Assembly: GCA_900545905.1 (NCBI GenBank)
Contig: URBA01000008.1
Span: 1-19,750, forward strand
DNA length: 19,750 nucleotides
Source: an uncultured Collinsella sp.
GTDB lineage: Bacteria; Actinomycetota; Coriobacteriia; Coriobacteriales; Coriobacteriaceae
Reading direction: 5' to 3'
Under the pieces are notes generated by a model, which searched no databases, was not told where the DNA came from, and saw only the letters and a program-made list of their open reading frames with translations. This document shows, piece by piece, positions 1 to 9,075 of this stretch; the stretch's first letter is position 1, and each line of letters starts with the position of its first letter. Both the position numbers and the translations under genes were made by a program.

Positions 1-49
1 ATCTACACTTCTAGCTTCGTCGGCAGCGTCAGATGTGTATAAGAGACAG
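1..49 (+). other. Illumina/Nextera adapter contamination (left end)
   Basis: This is library-preparation sequence, not genome. Bases 1-8 (ATCTACAC) are the 3' end of the Illumina P5 adapter. Bases 9-16 (TTCTAGCT) sit where the i5 index belongs and match, from memory, Nextera XT index S515. Bases 17-30 are the transposase read-1 sequence and 31-49 (AGATGTGTATAAGAGACAG) the Tn5 mosaic end. Genome starts at base 50. The apparent start codon of the first gene (GTG at 35) lies inside the mosaic end, so the peptide MYKRQ at its front is translated adapter. Confidence 0.98.
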
Positions 50-427
50 GATCAGCTCAATGCCACCACGCGCTACAACCTTCAGGAGCGTCTGGACGGC
101 ATGACCAAGGAGTTCAAGGTCTGCCACGGCGACTTCAACCCCTCCAACGTCATCGTCGGCGACGACGGCCAGCTCTATGTGTGCGACTGGGCACACGCCA
201 CCCAGGGCTCCCCTGCTGCCGACGTTGCCACCACCTACCTGCTCTTTGCCCTCAACAGCAAGGACCAGGCCGAGGCCTACCTGGAGCTCTACTGCGACCG
301 TGCCGACATGCCCATGCAGGTCGTGCGTCAGTGGACGAGCATCGTCGCCGCTTCCGAGCTCGCTCGTAAGCGCAACGTGAACGATGAGTTCCTGAAGAAC
401 TGGATCGACGTCGTCGATTATCAGTAA
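50..427 (+). CDS. Phosphotransferase, APH/choline-kinase-like fold, C-terminal fragment
   Basis: The 5' part of the gene is lost at the contig edge; about 125 codons remain, ending in TAA at 425-427. The fragment has the signature of the aminoglycoside phosphotransferase (APH) superfamily of kinase-fold enzymes. HGDFNPSN at fragment residues 26-33 is the catalytic loop, with Asp28 the expected base and Asn33 a metal ligand. VCDWAHA follows, with Asp46 the DFG-like metal-binding aspartate. SPAADVATTYLL after it is typical of the C-terminal lobe. Family members phosphorylate small hydroxylated substrates such as aminoglycosides, choline, homoserine or sugars with ATP in the cytoplasm. The substrate cannot be told from this part, and calling it a resistance gene would not be justified. 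It is the only + strand gene and converges on proS. Any start inside the adapter is an artefact. Confidence 0.85.
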   Translation, partial: DQLNATTRYNLQERLDGMTKEFKVCHGDFNPSNVIVGDDGQLYVCDWAHATQGSPAADVATTYLLFALNSKDQAEAYLELYCDRADMPMQVVRQWTSIVAASELARKRNVNDEFLKNWIDVVDYQ

Positions 428-462
428 TATCTGAGCGATTTATTTCGCATCGGAGGCACAAT

Positions 463-504
463 GGAAAACCCCGCAGCTCGCATGGGCTGTGGGGTTTTCC
501 TTTT
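463..504 (+). terminator. Rho-independent terminator of the phosphotransferase gene
   Basis: Inverted repeat GGAAAACCCCGCAG (463-476) pairs with CTGTGGGGTTTTCC (487-500) over 14 positions with one G-U wobble and a 10-nt loop. TTTT at 501-504 follows on the + strand. It lies 36 nt after the stop of the only + strand gene, so it should end that transcript. Confidence 0.85.
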
Positions 505-523
505 AGATATCGAGGATGCTACA

Positions 524-575
524 AGATAATAGGACGGCCCCGCATCTCCCCGATTGGAGATATGCGGGGCCGTCC
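524..575 (-). terminator. Terminator of the pyrH-to-proS operon
   Basis: A perfect 14-bp inverted repeat, GGACGGCCCCGCAT (532-545) with ATGCGGGGCCGTCC (562-575), is extended inward by CTCC/GGAG after a 2-nt bulge. It begins about 30 nt past the proS stop. On the - strand the stem is followed by a weak T-rich run (TATTATCTTGT). It faces the + strand terminator at 463-504, giving a back-to-back pair between convergent genes. Confidence 0.75.
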
Positions 576-605
576 CACATATCGAACTACAAGCGAAATC
601 GTCGA

Positions 606-2327
<1,722 letters not shown>

Positions 2328-3410
2328 TTATTTCTCCTCAATAAGCTTGTCGACCTCTGCCATAAGCGCGTCGACAATTTGGTCCTCAGCTACTTTACCA
2401 ATGATCTGGCCATGCGAAAAGAGCAAGGCCTGACCACGTCCGCAAGCAACGCCCAGGTCGGCATCAGAAGCCTCGCCGGGGCCATTAACGGCACATCCCA
2501 TAACGGCAATCGAAAGCGGCGCGGTATAGTTCTTAAGCCGCTCGGTTACTTCCTCGGCAATGGGAATAAGGTTAACCTGGCAGCGGGCGCACGTGGGGCA
2601 CGAGACAATCTCGGGGCCACGGCGACGCAGGCCCAACGACTGCAGAATACCCCAGGCAACCGGCGGCTCCTCAACCGGATCGGCTGTGAGCGACACACGC
2701 ATGGTGTCGCCAATGCCTTCGGAAAGCAAGATACCCAAGCCTACAGAGCTCTTGATGGTGCCCTGGAGCTTGGTCCCCGCCTCCGTCACGCCCAGGTGAA
2801 GCGGAACGTGGGGAATCTCACGCGACAGGGCTCGATAGGTATCGAGCGTCGTTTGCACGCTATGGGCCTTGGCCGAAAGCACAATGTTCGTAAAGCCGCG
2901 GTCCTCAAAGTGCTTGACGAAGCGCTCGCTCGACATCACGAGCTTTTCGGGCTGCGTGAGGTCGTCGCGCTCGGCGATATCCTGCTCGAGCGAACCGGCA
3001 TTGACGCCGATACGAATCGCGCACCCAGCGGCGCCCGCGGCATCGATCACGGCATCGACCTTAGCCCAATCGCCGATATTGCCGGGATTGATGCGAAGCT
3101 TGGCGGCACCAGCCTCGACGGCGCCGATGGCGAGCTTATGGTTAAAGTGAATATCGGCGACGATCGGCACCGGAGACTCGGCACAGATGGTGCAGAAACC
3201 CTCAAGCGCGGCCTCGGTGGGCACGCTCACACGCACGATATCGCAGCCAGCCTGCGCCAACGCGCACACTTGCGCAAGCGTTGCCTGGGCGTCAGCGGTA
3301 TCGGTGCAGGTCATGGATTGGACCACCACCGGCGCGCCGCCACCGATCTGCACACCGCCCACATGCACGGGGCGCGTCAACTCGCGAGGCAAAGGATGGG
3401 ATAAAGACAA
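2328..3410 (-). CDS. ispG: (E)-4-hydroxy-3-methylbut-2-enyl-diphosphate synthase
   Basis: IspG (GcpE) is the penultimate MEP-pathway enzyme. It reductively opens methylerythritol cyclodiphosphate to HMBPP with a [4Fe-4S] cluster. The N-terminal TIM barrel carries VQSMT and RINPGNIG. The C-terminal cluster domain has CPTC and MGCAVNGPGEA; with the start chosen here the cluster ligands fall at Cys271, Cys274, Cys306 and Glu313, one off the Escherichia coli numbering. The frame is open upstream to 3497, but that start would overlap rseP by 74 nt and add residues unlike the family. TTG at 3410 has AGGGGAG eight nt upstream and gives 360 aa. A GTG at 3419 lies inside that binding site and is less likely. 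The gene begins 13 nt after the rseP stop. Confidence 0.95.
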   Translation of the reverse strand: MSLSHPLPRELTRPVHVGGVQIGGGAPVVVQSMTCTDTADAQATLAQVCALAQAGCDIVRVSVPTEAALEGFCTICAESPVPIVADIHFNHKLAIGAVEAGAAKLRINPGNIGDWAKVDAVIDAAGAAGCAIRIGVNAGSLEQDIAERDDLTQPEKLVMSSERFVKHFEDRGFTNIVLSAKAHSVQTTLDTYRALSREIPHVPLHLGVTEAGTKLQGTIKSSVGLGILLSEGIGDTMRVSLTADPVEEPPVAWGILQSLGLRRRGPEIVSCPTCARCQVNLIPIAEEVTERLKNYTAPLSIAVMGCAVNGPGEASDADLGVACGRGQALLFSHGQIIGKVAEDQIVDALMAEVDKLIEEK

Positions 3411-3418
3411 TCCAAACA

Positions 3419-3425
3419 CTCCCCT
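3419..3425 (-). promoter_or_regulatory. Ribosome binding site that fixes the ispG TTG start
   Basis: AGGGGAG on the - strand overlaps the rseP stop codon (TAG, 3426-3424) and lies 8 nt before the TTG at 3410. No other in-frame start nearby has a properly spaced Shine-Dalgarno sequence. Confidence 0.65.
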
Positions 3426-4785
3426 ACAGGATAAATCGAAGGACGTCGGAACGAAGCATATAGACAAACAGCAGCGCAAAGAGCGCGATGCCCACATAGC
3501 TCACAATCGTCTGGACCTTGAGCGGAAGCTCGCGGCCAGCAAACTTTTGAATGATCTCGATGACCAGCTTGCCGCCATCGAGTGGTGGGATGGGCAGCAG
3601 GTTCATAAAGCCAAGCGAGAACGAAATGAGGGCGGCAAACGAAAGGAACGTGGCAGGGCCGGCAGCAGCAGCCTGTGAGGACATAACGCTAATGCCCACG
3701 ATCGAAGAAGACTGATCGAGAATCTCCATCGTATGCTGCGGCTGGAGCAGGCGCATCACGCCCTCCGCTGTCTGCACGACATAGGAGAACGAAAGGCGAG
3801 CCGACGTGATGGGGTCTAAACGGACCACCTGCGTAGAGGCATACACACCTAGGCGCTCGTCCTCTTTGAGCGCAACCGAGGTCGAATGCTGCTTGCCGTC
3901 GCGCTCATACTCAATGGCGATATCGTCCTTACCGGCGGCCTTGCCGATGGCATCGTAAACGTCCATCCAGGTAGAGCACGATACTCCGTCAACCGAAAGT
4001 ATCGCGTCGCCGCCCTCGATACCCGCCTTGGCGGCAATAGACCCCTCGTCAACCTGACCGATCACGTTGGTATCCATCGGCACGGTGACACCCGCAATAG
4101 AGTAGATGCTCATAAGCAGCAAAAAGCCCGTCAGGATATTGACGAGAATGCCCGCGAGCAGCATAAAGGCGCGCTTGAGAAAACCCTGGCCCAGATAGGT
4201 ATGCGAACGCTCTTGCGCAAGGAACTCGGCTTCGCCGCACGGCAGCTCCCACACATCGCCCTCGGTAGTCGCATGCTCTCGATCGAACCGGCGGCCGTCA
4301 AAGGTGGTGTAACCCGCCGCGTCTCGCGGCAGCGTCTGATACTTGGTGGGATAGTAGCTCGGCGAGGGCTTCTCCCCTTCCTCATACCAAGGCGCGATAG
4401 AGCCCCAACCCAAGAGCAAGGCGCATGCCTCGAGCACAACCTCCTCGGATAGCTCGAGCTCGACAGCAAGGTCGGCCACGGTCACGCGACCATGACGATA
4501 GATAGCCGCGAGCACGCGATCGGCGCAGGAGACATCGGTCGGATCCATACCGCAGATGGCAGCGTAGCCACCCAGCAGCAGCGGGGTCACGCCAAACTTG
4601 GTTCCAATGCGACGCGACGTGTAATGGATGTCAAAGCGGCACGGCAGGCCCAAAAAGAACTCGGTCACACGGACGCCGCAGGCACGCGCCGCCAAAAAGT
4701 GGCCGCCCTCGTGCAAAAACACGAGGACGGAAAGCATCAGCAGGCCCCAAAAGACCGATGAGAGAACGCTCAGAACAGTATCCAT
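3424..4785 (-). CDS. rseP: Site-2 intramembrane metalloprotease (RseP/RasP family) with insertion
   Basis: This is an M50-family zinc protease that cuts transmembrane segments of anti-sigma factors or signal-peptide remnants within the membrane. Counting from ATG 4785 (453 aa), the zinc motif HEGGH is at 25-29 in the first membrane helix. The membrane-associated hairpin TPLLLGGY follows at 67-74. A membrane helix is at about 207-230, a PDZ domain at roughly 240-310, and the third zinc-ligand region NLLPIPPLDGG at 395-405 with a final helix after it. Between the GGY hairpin and the second helix lies an insertion of about 95 extra residues (80-200), whose first half reads like a winged helix-turn-helix. 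The start is uncertain: TTG at 4800 abuts AAGGA with no spacing, while ATG at 4785 is 15 nt from it. The natural substrate is not evident here. Confidence 0.93.
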   Translation of the reverse strand: MDTVLSVLSSVFWGLLMLSVLVFLHEGGHFLAARACGVRVTEFFLGLPCRFDIHYTSRRIGTKFGVTPLLLGGYAAICGMDPTDVSCADRVLAAIYRHGRVTVADLAVELELSEEVVLEACALLLGWGSIAPWYEEGEKPSPSYYPTKYQTLPRDAAGYTTFDGRRFDREHATTEGDVWELPCGEAEFLAQERSHTYLGQGFLKRAFMLLAGILVNILTGFLLLMSIYSIAGVTVPMDTNVIGQVDEGSIAAKAGIEGGDAILSVDGVSCSTWMDVYDAIGKAAGKDDIAIEYERDGKQHSTSVALKEDERLGVYASTQVVRLDPITSARLSFSYVVQTAEGVMRLLQPQHTMEILDQSSSIVGISVMSSQAAAAGPATFLSFAALISFSLGFMNLLPIPPLDGGKLVIEIIQKFAGRELPLKVQTIVSYVGIALFALLFVYMLRSDVLRFIL

Positions 4786-4810
4786 AAAACGAAAAAGCAA
4801 TCCTTATGGG

Positions 4811-5998
4811 TTAGGAACGGGTTGCGGCGAGCACCTGCGCAGCCTTTTCACGCGCCCACGCATCGATGTCGCGAAGCTGCTCAAACGAATCGACCGCCTG
4901 CATATCGTGGGCATCCATGCAGGATTCCACAATGCGATCGATATCGGTAAAGCTGCAGCCATCGTGCAGGAAGGCATCGACGGCGACCTCGTTGGCGGCA
5001 TTGAGCACGCACGGCATGGTGCCACCCGTCTTGCCGGCACGTTCGGCCAGTGCCAGACAGCGGAAGGTATCCATGTCGGCAGCATCAAACGTGAGCTGCC
5101 CCAGCTCGCGGAAATCGATACGAGGCGCCGGGGTATCCCAACGCTCGGGATACGAGAACGCGAACTGGATGGGAATACGCATGTCGGAAGCACCGAGATG
5201 CGCCATCACGGAGCCGTCGGCAAACTCGACCATAGAGTGAATCTTGGACTGACACTGCACGACCACGTTAATGAAATCGAGGTCGCAGTTAAACAGATGC
5301 ATGGCCTCAATGCGCTCCAGGCCCTTGTTCATGAGGGTGGCGGAGTCGATGGTGATCTTGGCACCCATGGCCCACGTGGGATGTGCGAGGGCATCGGCAC
5401 GCGTCACGCGATCTAGCTCGTCGCGCGTGCGGCCAAAGAACGGACCGCCCGAGCAGGTGAGCCAAATACAATGAGCCTCGCGCGGGTTCTCCCCCAGATA
5501 GCACTGGTAGATGGCGGAGTGCTCAGAGTCGACTGGAATAAGCTGGCCCGGTTGCGCCAACGGCATAAGCAAGTCGCCACCGACGACGAGGGACTCCTTG
5601 TTGGCAAGGGCAAGGCGCTTATTTGAGGTCAAGGCCGCATGGCTCGCCTCGAGACCGGCGGCGCCCACAATAGCAACGAGCACGCAGTCGACATCGTCGC
5701 GACGCGCGAGCTCGCAAACCGCCTGCGCGCCAACGCCGAGCTTCGTTCCCTCGGGCAACTCCTGCAGCACGGCGTCATCGCCATGAGCGACATCGGCCAC
5801 GGCAACCGCCGGAACCGAGAACTCGCGGGCAGCGGCAACGAGCTCGGAGGTACTGGAGTTAACGGACAGCGCCGTCACCTGCAGGCGATCGGCATGCTGA
5901 CGGCACACATCGAGTGCCTGGGTGCCGATAGAGCCCGTACAACCCAGGATGGCAACACGGAGGCGTCCATCGGGGCCATACGTCGTCTGGAATGACAT
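4811..5998 (-). CDS. dxr: 1-deoxy-D-xylulose 5-phosphate reductoisomerase
   Basis: Dxr catalyses the committed MEP-pathway step, DXP to 2-C-methyl-D-erythritol 4-phosphate, with NADPH and a divalent metal. The protein is 395 aa, normal for the family. The N-terminal NADPH-binding Rossmann motif is ILGCTGSIGTQALD. NKESLVVGG, PVDSEHSAI (metal-binding Asp/Glu), HPTWAMGAKITIDSATLMNK and the C-terminal NAANEVAV follow in canonical order, so the enzyme looks intact. The ATG at 5998 overlaps the cdsA stop by one base (TAATG), with GGAGG nine nt upstream, a typical coupled start. It shares the operon with ispG (same pathway) and uppS (which uses the pathway's products). Confidence 0.98.
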   Translation of the reverse strand: MSFQTTYGPDGRLRVAILGCTGSIGTQALDVCRQHADRLQVTALSVNSSTSELVAAAREFSVPAVAVADVAHGDDAVLQELPEGTKLGVGAQAVCELARRDDVDCVLVAIVGAAGLEASHAALTSNKRLALANKESLVVGGDLLMPLAQPGQLIPVDSEHSAIYQCYLGENPREAHCIWLTCSGGPFFGRTRDELDRVTRADALAHPTWAMGAKITIDSATLMNKGLERIEAMHLFNCDLDFINVVVQCQSKIHSMVEFADGSVMAHLGASDMRIPIQFAFSYPERWDTPAPRIDFRELGQLTFDAADMDTFRCLALAERAGKTGGTMPCVLNAANEVAVDAFLHDGCSFTDIDRIVESCMDAHDMQAVDSFEQLRDIDAWAREKAAQVLAATRS

Positions 5999-6897
5999 TA
6001 CAGCACGCCTCCGATCATCAAAAGCAGCTGAGCGGTAATGCAGCCAAAGATAAGCGAGTCGCTACGGTCGAGCATGCCGCCATGGCCCGGGATAAGGTTG
6101 CCGGAATCCTTGACGCCCACGCCACGCTTGATGCGCGACTCGATAAGGTCGCCGATAACGCCCAAAATGGACACGACCACGCCGCACAGCAGCGCATAGG
6201 GCAGGCTGAGCTTGTAGAAGTGCGTCGCCCACAGAATGAGCCAAATCAAAACCGAGCCCAGGATGCCGCCGACAAACCCCTCCCAGCTCTTTTTGGGAGA
6301 GATCTTGGGAACCATCTTGTGCTTGCCGATACGGCTGCCCACAATGTAGGCAAACGAATCGGAGACCCAAAGGGACGCGCAAACGCCCACTGAAAGCAGG
6401 GCGCCGGCAAAACCGGGCACGGCATCGCGCAGCAGCACGATAGCCGACAGCATAAAGCCAGTGTAGATGGGACCCATGAGCGTCACGGCCACATCAGAGA
6501 TGCGGGTACGCGGCGACCAGACATACCAAATGCCCACAGCGAGCATCAGGGCAAAAAGCAGGGAATTCAGCAACATCGAATCGCCCAACGCCGACAGCGG
6601 AAAGAGTACGGCGGCAGCGATACCCATGCGCTCGTTAGCCATCTTGCCATCGAGCCTCGTCATACGGAAAAACTCATAGCAGCACAGACCGCTCATGACA
6701 GAAACAAAGATGGCCGTGGGCACAATACCCAAAACCAAGCACAAGATAAAGACAACGGCGTAGACGATACCGGCGGCGGCACGGGTAATAAAGCCCGCCA
6801 GCCACGAACCGGTGCCGCTCTTCGCTGCAGGCGCTCCCGCAGTGGCAGCTTTGCGCAAAGGCGTCTTGGGAGCAGATGCCTTGGGACGATCGGACAC
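5998..6897 (-). CDS. cdsA: Phosphatidate cytidylyltransferase (CDP-diglyceride synthase)
   Basis: CdsA makes CDP-diacylglycerol from CTP and phosphatidic acid at the cytoplasmic membrane, the precursor of phosphatidylglycerol and other phospholipids. The 299-aa protein has a charged, Ala/Lys/Pro-rich cytoplasmic N-terminus of about 35 residues and then a run of hydrophobic helices. Near the C-terminus (about 254-280) is the family signature: SRIKRGVGVKDSGNLIPGHG followed by GMLDRSDS. The central PKKSWEGFVGG is also characteristic. The start is GTG at 6897 with GGAGG seven nt upstream, two nt after the uppS stop. The soluble N-terminal tail is longer than in many homologues. Confidence 0.97.
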   Translation of the reverse strand: MSDRPKASAPKTPLRKAATAGAPAAKSGTGSWLAGFITRAAAGIVYAVVFILCLVLGIVPTAIFVSVMSGLCCYEFFRMTRLDGKMANERMGIAAAVLFPLSALGDSMLLNSLLFALMLAVGIWYVWSPRTRISDVAVTLMGPIYTGFMLSAIVLLRDAVPGFAGALLSVGVCASLWVSDSFAYIVGSRIGKHKMVPKISPKKSWEGFVGGILGSVLIWLILWATHFYKLSLPYALLCGVVVSILGVIGDLIESRIKRGVGVKDSGNLIPGHGGMLDRSDSLIFGCITAQLLLMIGGVL

Positions 6898-6899
6898 GA

Positions 6900-7694
6900 T
6901 TAAGCCTCCTCGGTCTTGCTCAGTCCACCAAACCTACGGTCACGGCCCTGATAGGCCAAAATGGCGTCGACAAGGCCCCAACGATCAAAGTCAGGCCAAT
7001 AGGTATCGGTGACGTAGAACTCGGAATAAGCCACCTGCCACAGCAAATAGTTCGAAAGGCGCAGCTCACCAGAGGTGCGAATCACAAGCTCAGGATCGGG
7101 AAGACCGGCGGTATAGAGGTGGGAAGCCACCATGTCGTCATCAATTGCGGCAGGATCGATCTTACCGGCGGCAGTGTCGAGTGCAATTTGACGGACAGCG
7201 CGGGTAATCTCGGCACGCGCGCCGTAGTTGACGGCAAGCGCAAGCGTCATACCGGTGTGATCGGCGCACTCGGCAAGACCGCGTTCAAAAACATCGCGGG
7301 TCTTCTTGGGCAGCGCGGAAATGTCACCCAAAAAGACAACGCGCACATTTTCGCGCTTCAGAAGCGGCAGCTCGTCGATGAACGTCTTGGCAAACAGATG
7401 CATCAAGACGTTGACCTCATGCTGCGGACGGTTCCAGTTTTCGGTAGAAAACGCATAGGCCGAAAGCACGTCGACGCCCAGACGCACGCAGGCGGTAATA
7501 ATCTCGCGAAGGGAGACGATACCCGCCTTGTGGCCCTCGGTGCGCGCAAGACCGCGCGACGTGGCCCAACGACCGTTGCCGTCCATGATGCACGAGATAT
7601 GGTGCGGAATGTTATTGAGGTCAAGGTCGGAAAAACCGACGCCCGCAGGGGCGTCGGCAAAGTACTCGACCAGTTTATGCTCGTCGTATTGCAC
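6900..7694 (-). CDS. uppS: Undecaprenyl diphosphate synthase (di-trans,poly-cis)
   Basis: This cis-prenyltransferase extends farnesyl diphosphate with eight isopentenyl units to undecaprenyl diphosphate, the lipid carrier for peptidoglycan and other envelope polymers. ISCIMDGNGRWA holds the catalytic Asp38. AYAFSTENWNRP, then RTSGELRLSNYLLWQ and EFYVTDTYWPDF, are the remaining family blocks. The 264-aa length includes about 30 residues before the first conserved block, slightly longer than the E. coli enzyme. The start is GTG at 7694, one nt past the frr stop, with GGAG seven nt upstream inside the frr coding end. No other start in this frame has comparable spacing. Confidence 0.98.
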   Translation of the reverse strand: MQYDEHKLVEYFADAPAGVGFSDLDLNNIPHHISCIMDGNGRWATSRGLARTEGHKAGIVSLREIITACVRLGVDVLSAYAFSTENWNRPQHEVNVLMHLFAKTFIDELPLLKRENVRVVFLGDISALPKKTRDVFERGLAECADHTGMTLALAVNYGARAEITRAVRQIALDTAAGKIDPAAIDDDMVASHLYTAGLPDPELVIRTSGELRLSNYLLWQVAYSEFYVTDTYWPDFDRWGLVDAILAYQGRDRRFGGLSKTEEA

Positions 7695-7695
7695 C

Positions 7696-8232
7696 TTAGA
7701 TCTCCATGACCTCGGCTTCTTTTTCCTTCAGAAGCTCCTCGACCTTGGCGACATACTCATCAGTGTGCTTCTGGACCTTGGCCTGCTCGCGACGGACATC
7801 GTCCTCGGTGAGCTCCTCATCGCGCTCGAGCTTGTTGTTGAAGTCGCGACGGATGTTACGGATAGACACCTTGGCCTGCTCGGCGTACTCGCGGCACTCC
7901 TTGACGAGCTCGCGACGGCGCTCCTCAGTGGGAGCCGGGAACGGAAGACGAACGACGGTGCCATCGGAGTTGGGGGTAATACCCAGATCGGAAGCGCCGA
8001 TGGCCTTGACGATAGCATTGATGAGTGCCTTGTCCCACGGCTCGATGAGCAGCATGTGGGCCTCGGGGGTCTTGACGGCGGCAACCTGCGTGACCGGCGT
8101 GGGAACACCGTAATAATCGACGGTGATGTCGGACAGAATGTTGGCATTGGCGCGGCCGGTACGGACCTTGGAGAAGTTATGCTTGAGGGACTCGAGTGAC
8201 TTGTCCATATGGGCGGTGATGTTCTCTGCCAT
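7696..8232 (-). CDS. frr: Ribosome recycling factor
   Basis: RRF, with EF-G, splits the post-termination ribosome so subunits can be reused. The 178-aa protein is close to the usual 185. It opens with the typical MDKSLESLKHNFSKVRTGRA helix, has the PWDKALINAIVKAI and SDLGITPNSDGTVVRLPFP blocks of the small domain, and closes with the long coiled helix EERRRELVKECREYAEQAK and its partner. ATG at 8232 is two nt after the pyrH stop, with AGGAGG eight nt upstream within the pyrH tail. The pyrH-frr pairing is nearly universal in bacteria. Confidence 0.99.
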   Translation of the reverse strand: MAENITAHMDKSLESLKHNFSKVRTGRANANILSDITVDYYGVPTPVTQVAAVKTPEAHMLLIEPWDKALINAIVKAIGASDLGITPNSDGTVVRLPFPAPTEERRRELVKECREYAEQAKVSIRNIRRDFNNKLERDEELTEDDVRREQAKVQKHTDEYVAKVEELLKEKEAEVMEI

Positions 8233-8234
8233 GC

Positions 8235-8957
8235 TTAATCCTCCTGATAGACGAGCGTGCCGACGGGCTCACCCGAAAGCGCGCGCTTGACGGTGTCCTC
8301 GCCATCGATGTTGAGGACCAAAATCGGCATACGGTTATCCTGGCACAGTGCCGTAGCCGTGGAATCCATAACCTGCAGACCGCGGACGAGAACCTCGTGA
8401 TAGGTAATCTTGTCAAAACGGACGGCATCAGCGCACTTGACGGGATCCTTATCGTAGATGCCGTCAACCTTGGTGGCTTTAATCAGAATCTCGGCGCCGA
8501 TCTCGCACGCACGAAGAGCCGCGGCGGTGTCGGTCGTAAAGTACGGATTGCCCGAACCGGCGGCAAAAATAACGACGTTGCCCTTGGAAAGGTGGTTGAT
8601 GGCGCGACGGCGAATATAGGGCTCGCAGATCTCGTTCATCTGGATAGCGCTCATCACGCGGCAGGGAACATCGTTATGCTCGAAGGCATCCTGCAGGGCG
8701 AGCGCGTTCATAACGGTTGCCAGCATGCCCATGTAGTCGGCCTGAGCACGCTCCATGCCACCGGCAGCGCCTGCCATGCCGCGGAAAATATTGCCGCCGC
8801 CGACAACGACGCCGACCTCATGGCCAACGGCGAGCAGCTCCTTGACCTGCTTAGCAAGATGGTCGGTAACCTTGGGGTCGATGCCATATTGGCCGTCGCC
8901 CATCAGCGCTTCGCCGGAAAGCTTAAGAAGCACGCGTTTATATCGGATGTCGGACAA
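8235..8957 (-). CDS. pyrH: Uridylate kinase (UMP kinase)
   Basis: PyrH phosphorylates UMP to UDP, the entry to UTP and CTP synthesis, and belongs to the amino-acid kinase fold rather than the NMP-kinase fold. The 240-aa protein shows KRVLLKLSGEAL at 7-18, the glycine-rich VVGGGNIFRG at 51-60, NPYFTTDTAAALRA at 137-150 and KATKVDGIYDKDP at 160-172, all expected. The start is TTG at 8957: AAAGGAGGA lies five nt upstream, and the protein then begins MSDIRYKRVLLKL as in homologues. It is the first gene of an eight-gene run ending at proS. No convincing promoter was recognised in the 60 nt between it and the tsf terminator. Confidence 0.98.
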   Translation of the reverse strand: MSDIRYKRVLLKLSGEALMGDGQYGIDPKVTDHLAKQVKELLAVGHEVGVVVGGGNIFRGMAGAAGGMERAQADYMGMLATVMNALALQDAFEHNDVPCRVMSAIQMNEICEPYIRRRAINHLSKGNVVIFAAGSGNPYFTTDTAAALRACEIGAEILIKATKVDGIYDKDPVKCADAVRFDKITYHEVLVRGLQVMDSTATALCQDNRMPILVLNIDGEDTVKRALSGEPVGTLVYQED

Positions 8958-8998
8958 AGCGATCCTCCTTTAGATTGAACTCTCAACATTCTATCAAA

Positions 8999-9014
8999 GG
9001 CTCTAAGAAGAGCC
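8999..9014. other. Small hairpin between the tsf terminator and pyrH
   Basis: GGCTCT (8999-9004) and AGAGCC (9009-9014) form a 6-bp stem with a 4-nt loop. On the - strand it is followed by TTTGATAGAATG. It may be a secondary terminator or simply part of the pyrH upstream region; its role cannot be settled. Confidence 0.4.
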
Positions 9015-9017
9015 ATG

Positions 9018-9052
9018 AAAAAGCAGGCTGTGAGTAAAACCCACAGCCTGCT
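9018..9052 (-). terminator. Rho-independent terminator of rpsB-tsf
   Basis: A perfect 11-bp inverted repeat, AGCAGGCTGTG (9022-9032) and CACAGCCTGCT (9042-9052), has a 9-nt loop. On the - strand it runs into TTTTT (complement of 9018-9022). It starts 24 nt after the tsf stop and separates rpsB-tsf from pyrH. Confidence 0.92.
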
Positions 9053-9075
9053 CATTACCAGCTACAAGAGCTTAT

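Noticed and set aside
50..427. Aminoglycoside resistance gene
   Set aside because: The motifs show only the APH-like fold; most family members in chromosomes act on other substrates, and the substrate-determining N-terminal part is missing.
8958..9021. Possible pyrH promoter with TAGAAT (8988-8993 on the - strand)
   Set aside because: No acceptable -35 hexamer was found 16-18 nt upstream. The hexamer alone is too weak to call, although some promoter is needed here because of the tsf terminator.
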